A stretch of DNA of 64,000 nucleotides, taken from NCBI GenBank assembly GCA_016927425.1, contig JAFGMR010000020.1, positions 1 through 64,000 on the forward strand, written 5' to 3'. The position numbers were made by a program, and so were the translations under genes. The DNA comes from Methanotrichaceae archaeon (GTDB lineage Archaea > Halobacteriota > Methanosarcinia > Methanotrichales > Methanotrichaceae). The notes below the pieces were generated by a model, which saw only the letters and a program-made list of their open reading frames with translations, did no database searches and had not been told where the DNA came from. Below, in pieces: positions 17,008-26,744 of this stretch. Each line of letters begins with the position of its first letter. Position 1 is the stretch's first letter.

Positions 17008-17119
17008 CGATCGATTCGGATGCGAGATCAGACGGAAGCGGCAGAGGCCGAGGCAATCCTGCGTGTAATCGCGCTCTAACATAGAAATACCTTCACCCCT
17101 CGGAAAAGCGGTAAATATC

Positions 17120-18145
17120 TTGCATTTAAACCGGGAGATGATGGAGAGAAAAGCCCTGGAGGAGGTCGCGCTTGCAATCAAAGAGCGTCTGAAGCTTGAG
17201 AGCAGCGAGCAGTTCATGGAGGCGACGGGGATTGAGAAGTCCGATTATAAGCCTCTTACTGTGGAGGAGTTCGACGGCCTGACATTTGCCGTGGACGGAT
17301 CGAACCTGTCCATCTGCGACTGGTCTATAGCTCAGGCAAACCTCATCCGGGCCGGATATGTGGTGTATCGCGGGAAAGCGTGGCAGAGGACGAAAACGAC
17401 CTTCGACCGCATCTTCCTCGCCGACCGTCGAAGCTATCGAGATCAGTTCCTTCCTTATATGAAGGCCTTCTTCGGACTGGACACCCTCGCCCTCAAGGAG
17501 ACCGAGCTCGATCGGCTCACAACCTACTTTCGCGAGATGCAGGAGTACATCGCGCTCTCCCTCGCGCTCGACGAGGCCCGCAAGGGAGATCTCCTCCTCT
17601 ACGACGGCGGCCTCTCACAATGGAAGGAGAGACCGTTTGGAGGGGCGCTCGATGCCATCTTTTCGAAAGCGGAGGAGAGGGGCGTATCACTTCTTGGCAT
17701 AAGCAAGTCAAGCACTCTTTCCTGGGGAGAGGAGATATCGAGGCCATTCATTCAGCATGCTGCAATCCTAGGAGAAAGGCTCCTTCCGGAAAAGGCATGG
17801 TACTTGGAGGTTGGAGAGAAACGGATCGATCCCCGGCCAGGCGGTGCGGTGAGAAGCTATGTCGCGAGATTCCATCCACGGGCAAGCAGGGCCTTTCGGG
17901 TGGACGCACCATCGGGCGATGGAATCGACCTTGCCCTCTCTCATGCTGCCGGATACTCGGGATCGGCCGAAAGCCTGGGCTATCCCCATGCGCTCTTTCG
18001 AGCTCATCATGAGATGAGGATTGGGCGCGATGAGGGCGCGCTTTTGCGTCTCTTTCTGATGGAGGAGCTAGGCAGGTCCGGCCTGGAGCTCGATGAGGCT
18101 GAAGTATCTCTGGACTACCACGAGATACTGGATAGCTGCCTATGA
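17120..18145 (+). CDS. nurA: 5'-3' nuclease NurA
   Basis: The nuclease partner of HerA in DNA end resection. About 341 residues with the NurA (RNase H-like) fold. The first catalytic Asp is in LTFAVDGSN (D59), a second acidic strand is LLLYDGGLSQ, and the C-terminal acidic/His region is GYPHALFRAHHEMRIG. It is the first gene of nurA-herA-mre11-rad50, ending 9 nt before herA. The start is uncertain: TTG at 17120 gives the full N-terminus, while ATGs at 17138 and 17141 lie directly behind GGGAG. Confidence 0.92.
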   Translation: MHLNREMMERKALEEVALAIKERLKLESSEQFMEATGIEKSDYKPLTVEEFDGLTFAVDGSNLSICDWSIAQANLIRAGYVVYRGKAWQRTKTTFDRIFLADRRSYRDQFLPYMKAFFGLDTLALKETELDRLTTYFREMQEYIALSLALDEARKGDLLLYDGGLSQWKERPFGGALDAIFSKAEERGVSLLGISKSSTLSWGEEISRPFIQHAAILGERLLPEKAWYLEVGEKRIDPRPGGAVRSYVARFHPRASRAFRVDAPSGDGIDLALSHAAGYSGSAESLGYPHALFRAHHEMRIGRDEGALLRLFLMEELGRSGLELDEAEVSLDYHEILDSCL

Positions 18146-18154
18146 GGTGGAAGG

Positions 18155-19786
18155 ATGGAGAGGATATCGACGCAGTTCAAAGAAGCCTCGCCCTCTCGCG
18201 AGGCTATGCTGGATCAAAGGACGGTGGACGCCACGGCCAAGTCCACCCACAGGATAATATCCCGCAACGTGAGGGAGTACCAGTTCATAGTTCCCTACAA
18301 GGAGAGGGTGGAGGTTGGCGAGATATTCTCGGTACACGATATTCGAGGAGACATCGAGTTCCTCGCCCGCGTTCTCGATATCGAGCACGACTCCAACTAC
18401 TCGGGCAACTGGGACACGGCGCTGCGAGGAGTCGACTTCTACGATCAAGAGCAGATATTCAATCGCATCAAGGCTGAGCCCCTCGGCTGTGTGGAGAATG
18501 GCTCCTTCAAGAAGGCCAGAACCATTCCAACCAAGTTCTCGAGCGTATCGCAAACGTCCGGAGACGAGTTCTCATTTCTCCGAAAGGTGATGGGGGATAT
18601 CGAGGTAGGCCGCCTTAGAAACGGAAGCCAGGTTGTAGAGGATATCCCAGTAGCCCTCCATAGCGATGCGATGGACCATCATATGGGCGTCTTTGCGACG
18701 ACTGGGATGGGGAAGTCCAACTTCATGAAGGTCTTTGCCGCCTCTTGCATGCGCCTTGCAGCCGACGGGAATTCAAGCTTCGGACTTCTCGTCGTCGATC
18801 CTCACGGCGAGTACCTCAAGGGGACGAAGGGCGGGCGATCTAAGGGGCTCGTCCACCTGAAGAGCTTCTCATCAGGCCTTGCCTGCTATTCGACCGACCG
18901 GGAGAACCGCTCGATGCCGCAGGTAGAGGAGCTCTCCGTCGCCGCTGGCGAGATCGATCCAGGCGACATCTCCGTCCTCTACGATTGGTCGTCTGCCCAG
19001 AGAGACGCCCTGGAGGCGATAGATCGGGTCTTCGATTCAGCGAGCTGGCTCGATGAGATACAGAGCCCAACAGGGATCGCCCGGATGGTGGAGGAGGGTT
19101 TCGGAGAGAACACGATCAACGTCATCTCTCGAAGGATCAAGACCCTCCTTGGCCGAAACTCCTACATCCAGAATCGGTCGAGCATCCCAAACATCATCAG
19201 GAACCTAAAGGAAGGAAAGGTGGTCCTCGTCGACATACCGCGCATGAGCGACAGGTCCGAGCTCTTCCTTCTATCCATCATCTCCCGCCGCATAATGGAC
19301 GAGTACAAGAGGGAGCTAGCTTCTGGCGAGGAGAGGAGGGCTTGCCTTATCACTATCGAGGAAGCCCAGAGGGTTCTTGGAGGCGGATCTGGCAGCATCT
19401 CCCGCTTCGAGACGATCGCCCGGGAGGGGCGAAAGTTCGGCGTCGGCCTTTGCGCAATCACGCAACAGCCAAAGCTGATAGATAAGCAGCTATTGTCCCA
19501 GTTCAACACTCTCGTCATTCTCGGACTCTCTGACAGGAACGACCGGTCTCGCCTGGAGGAGTCGGCAAAGCAAGATCTCTCGTCGATGGAAATCGAGATC
19601 CAGACGCTCGAGAAGGGGGAAGCTATCATAAGCACCCTCAAGATCCCATTCCCGGTTCCGGCAAAGATCCACAGGTTCGAGGACTACGTAAGAACGCTCT
19701 CCTCCGAGGTCGGGGAAGGGGATCTCTTGATGGGCAGAGGAGCGGATCTCCGAAGAGGCGGTGGCTTTCGCCCGACAATGGACTAG
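18155..19786 (+). CDS. herA: DNA translocase/helicase HerA
   Basis: A hexameric FtsK-like ATPase that drives DNA through the NurA nuclease, with Mre11-Rad50, to make 3' tails for recombination. The 543 residues comprise an N-terminal HAS-barrel (about 20-120) and a RecA-like core. Walker A is TTGMGKSN (GKS about 186-188), Walker B is FGLLVVDPHGEY, and ITIEEAQRVLGGG and ITQQPKLIDKQLLSQFNT match the sensor/arginine-finger region. GAGGTGG precedes the ATG. mre11 begins 2 nt after the stop. Confidence 0.95.
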   Translation: MERISTQFKEASPSREAMLDQRTVDATAKSTHRIISRNVREYQFIVPYKERVEVGEIFSVHDIRGDIEFLARVLDIEHDSNYSGNWDTALRGVDFYDQEQIFNRIKAEPLGCVENGSFKKARTIPTKFSSVSQTSGDEFSFLRKVMGDIEVGRLRNGSQVVEDIPVALHSDAMDHHMGVFATTGMGKSNFMKVFAASCMRLAADGNSSFGLLVVDPHGEYLKGTKGGRSKGLVHLKSFSSGLACYSTDRENRSMPQVEELSVAAGEIDPGDISVLYDWSSAQRDALEAIDRVFDSASWLDEIQSPTGIARMVEEGFGENTINVISRRIKTLLGRNSYIQNRSSIPNIIRNLKEGKVVLVDIPRMSDRSELFLLSIISRRIMDEYKRELASGEERRACLITIEEAQRVLGGGSGSISRFETIAREGRKFGVGLCAITQQPKLIDKQLLSQFNTLVILGLSDRNDRSRLEESAKQDLSSMEIEIQTLEKGEAIISTLKIPFPVPAKIHRFEDYVRTLSSEVGEGDLLMGRGADLRRGGGFRPTMD

Positions 19787-19788
19787 AG

Positions 19789-20931
19789 GTGATCGAGATT
19801 AGAATCGTCCATATGGCAGACTCTCACCTCGGCTTCTCGAACTACAATCGAGTGGATCGCCTCGGGCGAAACGTCGTCGAGGAGATGATCTACAAGGGAT
19901 TCGAGGAGGCGATCGAGAGGATCGTCGATCTCTCGCCTGACGCGCTCGTCCATGCGGGAGACGTATTCCATCACGTCCGGCCCCGCATTCGGCCGCTCTA
20001 CGTCTTCAAGAAGGCGCTTGAGAGGCTCGTCGATGCGGGAATTCCTGTGATCATCATAAGTGGCAACCACGACTCCCCGAAGAGCTACTCCCACTTAAGC
20101 CCGTTTTACATGTACGAGGGGCTGGATGGCGTTTTTATCGCCCATCGCTATCGCTTGGAGAATTTCGAGGCAGGAGACCACACATTCCACTGCCTGCCCT
20201 TCTGTCTGGACCCTCATGACTACATGGCCGAGTTCGAGAAGATCCGCCTCTCTGGATCCGATGTATTAGTGATGCATGGGATCGTCGAGGCCTTGCGTAA
20301 CGAGAGAATGATGACTGTGGGAGAGCACGAGATCAACGACAGCCTTCTCAAGAGCGATTTCGATTACATCGCCCTCGGCCATTATCACGGCCAGGCCCAG
20401 ATCTCAGGGAATGCCTGGTACAGCGGCTCCATCGAGTACTTCAACTTCGGGGAGGCACGCCAGGTGAAAGGTCTCCTCCAGGTCGATCTCGAGAGCGGTC
20501 GGGTCGAGCAGATCCCCATCCGGCCGCTCTACATGATAGATCATCCCCCCCTCGACTGCTCCGGCATGAGGCCTGAGGAGATTATTGAGGGGATGGAGGA
20601 TCTCTGCCAGGAGATGGAGGGAAGGATGGTTCGCCTGAACTTGATCAACGTCGGACGAGGTGCGTACCGGCGGATAGACCAGTCCCGAATCAACAGGCTT
20701 GCATCCCGCGCGATCCATCTTATGGTCCGCGTCGAGTACGAGGACGAAGCTCCTTTAAGCAGGAGGGAGAGGGTAGATGTCCTCGGAATCCCCGAGGAGT
20801 TCGGCCGGTTCATCTGCGAGGAGGGGGGGATCTCACCTGCGATCGAGAAGGAGGTCGTTGAGTACGGGACAGGCCTCTTCAAAAATATAGTTGCAGCGAA
20901 CCAGACGGAGGCTCTCGATGCTCCTCAATAG
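19789..20931 (+). CDS. mre11: DNA double-strand break repair nuclease Mre11
   Basis: The Mn-dependent exo/endonuclease of the Mre11-Rad50 complex. In 380 residues the five phosphoesterase motifs are visible: HMADSHLG (D11, H13), HAGDVFH, ISGNHDSP, VMHGI and ALGHYHG. The C-terminal part carries the cap and Rad50-binding region. The start is GTG at 19789, AGAG overlapping; it is needed to retain the first strand before the D-x-H motif. It overlaps rad50 by 14 nt. Confidence 0.95.
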   Translation: MIEIRIVHMADSHLGFSNYNRVDRLGRNVVEEMIYKGFEEAIERIVDLSPDALVHAGDVFHHVRPRIRPLYVFKKALERLVDAGIPVIIISGNHDSPKSYSHLSPFYMYEGLDGVFIAHRYRLENFEAGDHTFHCLPFCLDPHDYMAEFEKIRLSGSDVLVMHGIVEALRNERMMTVGEHEINDSLLKSDFDYIALGHYHGQAQISGNAWYSGSIEYFNFGEARQVKGLLQVDLESGRVEQIPIRPLYMIDHPPLDCSGMRPEEIIEGMEDLCQEMEGRMVRLNLINVGRGAYRRIDQSRINRLASRAIHLMVRVEYEDEAPLSRRERVDVLGIPEEFGRFICEEGGISPAIEKEVVEYGTGLFKNIVAANQTEALDAPQ

Positions 20932-23900
20932 GATAGAGCTTCACAACTTCAAGAAGCTTCGAAGAGCTGATATCGCATTCCAAAACGGCCTTACAGGGAT
21001 CATCGGCGGAAACGGTTCGGGCAAGAGCACCATAGTTGAGGCAATTGCCTGGGCCCTCTACGGCAGCCGCGCCTCGACCATCAAGAAGGAGTTCATCAAG
21101 AACAGCCAGGCCCGCGAGTCGGAATCCGTGGAGGTCCGTCTGGAGCTCGATCTCGGCAAGCACAGAATCGGCCTCTACAGGGGGATGAGGGGAAAGAGCA
21201 TGGCGCCGGAGGCCCACCTCTTCTTAGACGGCGCCGAGGTTGCATCCGGCACTAGGGAGGTCGACCTGCAGCTCGAGAGGATCATCAAGATAAGCTTTCC
21301 CGACTTCATGAAGACATTTTACGCCCGGCAAAAGGACCTCGACAACCTCCTCCGGGAGGGCGGTATGGGAAAGCGCGAGTACCTTTTGAAACTGCTCGGG
21401 CTCGACGAGATCAGGGAAGCCGTGCTCGAGAGGATCAAGGGCGACGAGCGAGGCATGGAGAACGAGCGCAATCGCACGATGGGGGCGGTTGCCGAGATCG
21501 GGGACGTCGAGGGGCGAATGACAAATGTCTCCGGCGAGATCCGAGAAGCATCGGAGAAGACCTCTTCCGCCCGGATTCGCGAGATCGATATCTCCAAGGC
21601 CGTAGAGTCATTCCGCGATGCGGTGGAGGGATGGGGTTGGAAGGAGAGGGACCACGGAATCGTCCAGGCAGATCTTGCCCGCCTCGACAAGTCTGCGGCA
21701 GAGAAGAAGGCCTCGGCCGAGAAGGAGAGGGAGCGCCTAAACCGGATGGAGGGCCAAAAGGGCGAGCTTGCCAAGCTCGAGCCGGATCTAAGAAGGCTTG
21801 ACGATGTGCGGCAAAGGCTGGAAGTCCTTGAGCCTCTGCGACAGAAGCACGAGGATCTCGACAAGCAAAGGATCAAGGCCATAACTCGAAGGGAGGGCCT
21901 GGAGCGATCCGTCACCGATGATGAGAGAAGGCTTCTATCGCTCAAGAAGGACAGGGCCGAGCTTTTAAAGCTCGAGCCAGAGGAGGCCGAATACAGGAAA
22001 GCAGAAACGACCCTCTCATCGCTCGATGCAATTCGGGACGAACATAACCGCCTCAAAGCCGTTCTCGGCCGGGAGGAGGGAACGCTTCATGCAACGTCGG
22101 AGTCCCTATCCAGGCTCGATGGAGAGATCTCAAAATTGATGAGATCTGCGGAGCGATTGAAGGAGCTCGACCCCATCATAAAGAGGCATTGCTTCCTGGT
22201 CGAGGAGAATAAGAGGCTCGAAGGCCTTCGGGAGAAGAGCAGGGATAAAGAGCATCTGCTCTCCCGATTGCCTCCCATCGCATCGCGGATCTCGGCTCAT
22301 AGCTCCGCGATTGAGAGATGCAGAGGCGAGCTTGGTTCTTTAAGCGACCTTGAGGTAGAGGGGGCCAGGATTCGTTGCGATGGAAGCGCCCTCGATGAAG
22401 AGGCCTCAAAGCTCCAGGAGCTATCCGCGATAGAGCGCGCCAGGCTTCGCGAGCTCCGTGAGCTTAAATCTCGATCTAAGAAGGCCTTACAGAGGATCGA
22501 GGAGATGGGCCCTGAAAGCATCTGCCCCACATGCGAGAGGCCGCTAGAGGATCAGTACTCCATCCTCCAGTCGAAGTACGAGGAGGAGATCGCCAGGGCC
22601 TCGGCCGAGGAAGGTGAGGTCGAGAAAAGGATCTCGGAATTTGCGGCCCGGGTCGAGGAGATCGCATCTGCCAGGAAGAAGGTCGAAGCAGCCATTGAGT
22701 CCCTGCGGAAGAGATCGATGCGGAAGGCCGAGCTTCTCGCCGAGGAAGCAAGCCATCGCTTGGGCGCCGAGGGGGTGGAGAGGGAGAAAGACGAGATCGA
22801 GGCCTCGATTTTGGCGATAGGGGATGTGGACTACAGCGAGGATGACCATCGCCGCCTTCGGCAAGAGATCGAGGATATGCGGCCGCTCGTCGAGGAGCAT
22901 TCATCGATCAGATCCCGGCTGGAGGAGAGGCCCAGGCGCGAGGCTGAAAGGGTAAAGCTCTTCGAAGAGGCCGAAGGCCTCAAGCAGAAGATCTCGAAGA
23001 TCAGGGGATCGATTACATCATTGGGATTTCGAGAGGAGGAGTATGCCGAGACGAAGGGGAGGCTGGCGGATCTCAAGGCGGCTCATCGAAGATGGCAGTC
23101 CCTCTCACAGACGGTAGAGGAGATCCCTGCGGTCGAGGGCCGGATCGCATCGTTACGTGAGGAGATGAGCGAGCTGGACCTGCGGCTGGAAGAGATAAAG
23201 GCAGGCTTAGTCGATCTTGGATTCGATTCCCAGGAACATAGCAACCTCAAAGATGAGGAGAAGCGTCTGGCTTCCTCTGAGAAGAGGGCACAACAGCTCA
23301 ACATAAGCCTTGCAGGGGAGGCAGAATGCCGCGAGAGGCTCGACAGGGCAGCGAAGGATCTAGCAGTTCTCAAGCTGGAGATAAATGCCGGTGAGAAGCG
23401 CATGGAGGAGATCGCCTACAGCCTTGAAGCACACTCCGCCGCGAAAGCGTTGTTCGCTGATGCGCAGATTCGACTCGATTCTGCCCGCCAGGAGATCGCG
23501 ACGATTTCCGGTCGTCTAGATGCGCTAAGAGCAGACTTGAAAAGGCTCTCCGAGGAGAGGGACCGGCTCGCGCAGCACCGGGAGAGGATAAGCGTCCTCG
23601 ATAGGAGGCTTGAGATCGTCGACGTTGCGCGCCGGCTTGTCAACCGTTTCATGGACAGCATCCTCGTCCGGGTGAAGGACGATATCGCCCAGGCTGCAGG
23701 CGATATACTCGAGGAGCTCTCCGGAAAGTACAGCCTGGTTAAGATCGACGAGGATTTCAACATTCTCGTCGAGGATGCTGGCGAGTATTACCCCATATAT
23801 CGGTTCTCCGGCGGGGAGATCGATATGATGGCCCTGGCAGTTCGGCTATCTATAAGCGAGTATCTGATGCGATTTCGAAAGGACGGCCCGAGCTACTCGT

Positions 23901-24097
23901 TCATAATCCTCGATGAGATATTCGGCTCGCAGGACATAGAGCATCGGGAGAGCATGATAGGGATGCTTCGCCGCCTCGAGGAGCGATTTCCCCAGATCAT
24001 TGCGATAAGCCATATAAGCGACGTCCAGGGCCAGTTTGACAACACGATCACGGTGATCGATGAGGGCATAGGATCAAGCCGCGTGGAGGTCGGCTGA
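20918..24097 (+). CDS. rad50: DNA double-strand break repair ATPase Rad50
   Basis: An SMC-like ATPase that tethers DNA ends. About 1059 residues: an N-terminal Walker A lobe (GGNGSGKST, residues 30-38), a long antiparallel coiled coil, and a zinc hook CPTC at 536-539 at its tip. The C-terminal lobe has the FSGGE signature and Walker B FIILDEIF, followed by the AISHI switch. The ATG at 20918 has GGAGG 6 nt upstream. An upstream in-frame start at 20891 adds a poorly fitting basic segment. It is the last gene of the operon. Confidence 0.96.
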   Translation: MLLNRIELHNFKKLRRADIAFQNGLTGIIGGNGSGKSTIVEAIAWALYGSRASTIKKEFIKNSQARESESVEVRLELDLGKHRIGLYRGMRGKSMAPEAHLFLDGAEVASGTREVDLQLERIIKISFPDFMKTFYARQKDLDNLLREGGMGKREYLLKLLGLDEIREAVLERIKGDERGMENERNRTMGAVAEIGDVEGRMTNVSGEIREASEKTSSARIREIDISKAVESFRDAVEGWGWKERDHGIVQADLARLDKSAAEKKASAEKERERLNRMEGQKGELAKLEPDLRRLDDVRQRLEVLEPLRQKHEDLDKQRIKAITRREGLERSVTDDERRLLSLKKDRAELLKLEPEEAEYRKAETTLSSLDAIRDEHNRLKAVLGREEGTLHATSESLSRLDGEISKLMRSAERLKELDPIIKRHCFLVEENKRLEGLREKSRDKEHLLSRLPPIASRISAHSSAIERCRGELGSLSDLEVEGARIRCDGSALDEEASKLQELSAIERARLRELRELKSRSKKALQRIEEMGPESICPTCERPLEDQYSILQSKYEEEIARASAEEGEVEKRISEFAARVEEIASARKKVEAAIESLRKRSMRKAELLAEEASHRLGAEGVEREKDEIEASILAIGDVDYSEDDHRRLRQEIEDMRPLVEEHSSIRSRLEERPRREAERVKLFEEAEGLKQKISKIRGSITSLGFREEEYAETKGRLADLKAAHRRWQSLSQTVEEIPAVEGRIASLREEMSELDLRLEEIKAGLVDLGFDSQEHSNLKDEEKRLASSEKRAQQLNISLAGEAECRERLDRAAKDLAVLKLEINAGEKRMEEIAYSLEAHSAAKALFADAQIRLDSARQEIATISGRLDALRADLKRLSEERDRLAQHRERISVLDRRLEIVDVARRLVNRFMDSILVRVKDDIAQAAGDILEELSGKYSLVKIDEDFNILVEDAGEYYPIYRFSGGEIDMMALAVRLSISEYLMRFRKDGPSYSFIILDEIFGSQDIEHRESMIGMLRRLEERFPQIIAISHISDVQGQFDNTITVIDEGIGSSRVEVG

Positions 24098-24237
24098 AGG
24101 GGAATGCGCGCCCCAACTGACGAGAAGATTAATATGCCCTCAACCCCTTTCTATGCGGATATGACAGCTGCCGTCCCAGCGGGGGGGCGGCCGAACTCGT
24201 ACAAGCAAGAATCCGCTAAGAAACTCAAGTGATTTAG
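24098..24237. other. Leader region of arsM
   Basis: A 140-bp gap with a possible TATA-like element (GATTAATATG near 24127) and a G-run (GCGGGGGGGCGG near 24180). No small gene or clear operator is visible. Confidence 0.3.
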
Positions 24238-25047
24238 ATGAAGGAACGGGAGATTAAGAGGGCTGTAAGAGAGGGGTACGCCCAGATCGCAAAGCAGGCC
24301 GGCTCATGCTGCTCAGTGGGTGGGCCTTGTGAAGCCACCCTCTCGGATGATATATACAAGCGAATTGGCTATTCCGATGAGGAGATCATGGCTGCGCCAA
24401 TGGCGTCCAACCTGGGGCTCGGCTGCGGAAATCCTCTCGCTTTGGCCTCTATAAAGTCAGGGGAGACCGTGCTGGACATGGGCTCCGGAGCAGGCCTTGA
24501 TTGCTTTCTGGCATCGAGGAAGGTTGGGCAGAAGGGTTTCGTCATAGGGATAGATATGACGAGCGAGATGGTGGAGCGGGCAAGGGCAAATGCCCGAAAG
24601 GGTAACTATACGAACATCGACTTTCGCCAGGGAGAGCTCGAGAACATGCCAGTGATGGACGGCATAATCGATGTCGTCATATCGAACTGCGTAATCAACC
24701 TCGTGCCCAACAAGAGGAGCGTCTTCAAGGAGGCCTACAGGGTGCTGAAGCCCGGCGGACGCCTGATGGTATCGGACATCGTGCTCCATAGGGAGCTTCC
24801 AGCTGCCGTGAAGAACTCCCCCGAGGGCTATATCGGCTGCCTATCCGGGGCGGTGCTCAAGGAAGAGTATCTCGATGCCATTAGATGGGCGGGCTTTGGA
24901 GATGTGCGCGTCGAGGAAGAGGCAGCCTTCCCACTCGACTCCCTGATCAAGGGTCTCCAGGAGCCCGCGATCTCGAAAGAGGGGCTATCAGAGATGAAAT
25001 CCTCCGTCTTCAGCATCAAGGTGAGCGGGACAAAGCCCGCTACTTGA
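24238..25047 (+). CDS. arsM: Arsenite S-adenosylmethyltransferase
   Basis: Methylates As(III) using SAM, giving methylated and volatile arsenicals. It has 269 residues with a class I methyltransferase fold (SAM loop DMGSGAGLD, residues 80-88). The three cysteines that correspond to the As-binding triad are C63 (GLGCGNP), C151 (SNCVINL) and C201 (IGCLSGA). An extra N-terminal CC pair (C24, C25, with C31) is typical of the longer ArsM type. A second methyltransferase follows within 23 nt. No ArsR regulator is in view. Confidence 0.92.
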   Translation: MKEREIKRAVREGYAQIAKQAGSCCSVGGPCEATLSDDIYKRIGYSDEEIMAAPMASNLGLGCGNPLALASIKSGETVLDMGSGAGLDCFLASRKVGQKGFVIGIDMTSEMVERARANARKGNYTNIDFRQGELENMPVMDGIIDVVISNCVINLVPNKRSVFKEAYRVLKPGGRLMVSDIVLHRELPAAVKNSPEGYIGCLSGAVLKEEYLDAIRWAGFGDVRVEEEAAFPLDSLIKGLQEPAISKEGLSEMKSSVFSIKVSGTKPAT

Positions 25048-25070
25048 TCAAACGGTGGAGGACTGGCGGA

Positions 25071-25868
25071 GTGACTCCAGATTACGTTCACGGCTATACC
25101 CATCGCGAGGCAGAGCGGCTGCGTGATCAGGCAGAGACCCTTTCTGACCTCCTCCACTCCGATACCGCATATCCTGCGGGATGCCTCGTCCTGGAGGCGG
25201 GATGCGGAGTCGGCGCCCAGACCGCAATCCTCTCACTGCGGAGTCGCAGCGCTCGCATAACCTCGATCGATATCTCATCCGACTCCCTCCGCCAGGCGAG
25301 GTCCGCCCTTTTTGACCGGGAGATCGGCTTTGCAAGGGCGGATGTCTTTAACCTGCCCTTTCCCGATGAGGCGTTCGACCACGTATTCCTCTGCTTCGTT
25401 CTCGAGCACCTCAAGGATCCAGAAAGAGCGCTCGTCGAGCTTGGAAGGGTCCTCAAGGCGGGCGGATCGATGACAGTAATCGAAGGGGATCACGGATCAT
25501 GTTTCTTCCATCCCTCAAGCGCTGAAGCTTCCATTGCCTGGAACTCGTTGATCCAGGTCCAGGCAGGCCTAGGGGCAGATTCGCTAATCGGCCGAAGGCT
25601 CTATCCGCTCCTATCAAGCGCTGGACTAAGCGATGTGCAGGTCTCTCCCCGCATGGTCTACAGCGATGCAAGCAGGCCTGCCATGATGGATGGGTTCGTC
25701 CGAAGGACGATCATCCCAATGGTCGAAGGCGTAAAGGAGTCTGCGATCTCCCTTGGGCTTGCTGACGAGGCCTCCTGGGAGGCGGGGATCAGGGATCTGC
25801 ACCGGACGGCACAGCCGCCGGAAGGAACCTTCTGCTACACCTTCTTCAAGGGCGTCGGGATCAAGTGA
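25071..25868 (+). CDS. Class I SAM-dependent methyltransferase
   Basis: A 265-residue methyltransferase of the UbiE/Methyltransf_11 type. Motif I is VLEAGCGVGAQT, the acidic residue ending strand 2 is in SIDISSDS, motif post-I is ARADVFNLPFPDEAFDHVF, and LGRVLKAGGSMTVIEG follows. The GTG at 25071 fits a GGAGG site 9 nt upstream and gives the N-terminus VTPDYVHGY, like related methanogen proteins. The substrate is unknown. It overlaps larE by 4 nt (GTGA), so coupling with LarE and with ArsM upstream is likely. Confidence 0.85.
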   Translation: MTPDYVHGYTHREAERLRDQAETLSDLLHSDTAYPAGCLVLEAGCGVGAQTAILSLRSRSARITSIDISSDSLRQARSALFDREIGFARADVFNLPFPDEAFDHVFLCFVLEHLKDPERALVELGRVLKAGGSMTVIEGDHGSCFFHPSSAEASIAWNSLIQVQAGLGADSLIGRRLYPLLSSAGLSDVQVSPRMVYSDASRPAMMDGFVRRTIIPMVEGVKESAISLGLADEASWEAGIRDLHRTAQPPEGTFCYTFFKGVGIK

Positions 25869-26680
25869 CCGATTGCGACAATCCCCGGGAGATGATCGAC
25901 CGCCTAAAGAGCTGGCTCTCAAAGAAGGGCCAAGTCCTGATCTGCTACTCAGGCGGCCTTGACAGCAGCCTTCTTGCGTCCGTTGCAGCAATTGTCCTTG
26001 GAGACGATGCCCTTCTAGCTATCGTCGATTTTCGGGCGCTTCCAAGAAGGGAGCTACTGGAAGCTACAAAGAGGGCGGAGTCCCTCGGCCTCAGGCTGCA
26101 GGCCTTGTCCTTCCCCTTCATGGAGGTCGAGGAGATCGTCGAAAACGGCCCGGATAGGTGCTACCACTGCAGGAAGGGATGGGCCGTTATGCTGAAGGAT
26201 CTCGCCGAGAAGGAGGGCATCTCAACGATTGCCGACGGCCTTAACATGGACGACATTGAGGACGACCGGCCTGGAACGAGGGCATTCGACGATGCTGGCA
26301 TCGTCCACCCGTTTTTGGAGCTTGAGCTCTCCAAGGCCGACCTCAGGAGGATGGCACGCGCCCTCGCCTGCGACTTCTGGGATAGGCCTTCTTCCGCATG
26401 CCTTGCAACCCGCATCCCCCCGTGCGAGAGGATCACAGAGGAGAGGCTCTCTCGAATCGAGGCCGGAGAGGAGTTTCTCCTGGACCTTGGCGCATCCCAG
26501 GTAAGGCTGCGCGATCACGGCGATCTCGCGAGGATCGAGGTCTTGTCCGGCGATATGGCATCGATGCTCAAACGACGAGAGGATATCCTCGAAGCCCTTC
26601 GGCGGCTTGGATATCGTCATGTTGCAATCGATCTCGATGGCTACAGGACGGGCAGCTTGAAGGGGTTCCATCAGATATAA
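25865..26680 (+). CDS. larE: LarE-type sulfur transferase (PP-loop ATPase)
   Basis: LarE enzymes adenylate a carboxylated pyridine and give up a cysteine sulfur while building the nickel-pincer cofactor of lactate racemase. The 271 residues contain the PP-loop CYSGGLDSS (S29-S34), a DRCYHC pair (C99, C102), and the SSACLATR motif whose cysteine (C179) is at the position of the sacrificial sulfur donor. C187 lies 8 residues later. LarB, LarC and a racemase are not in the window, so the target in this organism is open. It follows the methyltransferase with a GTGA overlap. Confidence 0.88.
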   Translation: MTDCDNPREMIDRLKSWLSKKGQVLICYSGGLDSSLLASVAAIVLGDDALLAIVDFRALPRRELLEATKRAESLGLRLQALSFPFMEVEEIVENGPDRCYHCRKGWAVMLKDLAEKEGISTIADGLNMDDIEDDRPGTRAFDDAGIVHPFLELELSKADLRRMARALACDFWDRPSSACLATRIPPCERITEERLSRIEAGEEFLLDLGASQVRLRDHGDLARIEVLSGDMASMLKRREDILEALRRLGYRHVAIDLDGYRTGSLKGFHQI

Positions 26681-26744
26681 CATCCCTTGGGGGCAAGATG
26701 GATCTGCGGGATGGGCTTATTGCCCGTCCTCTCGGGAGGATGTC

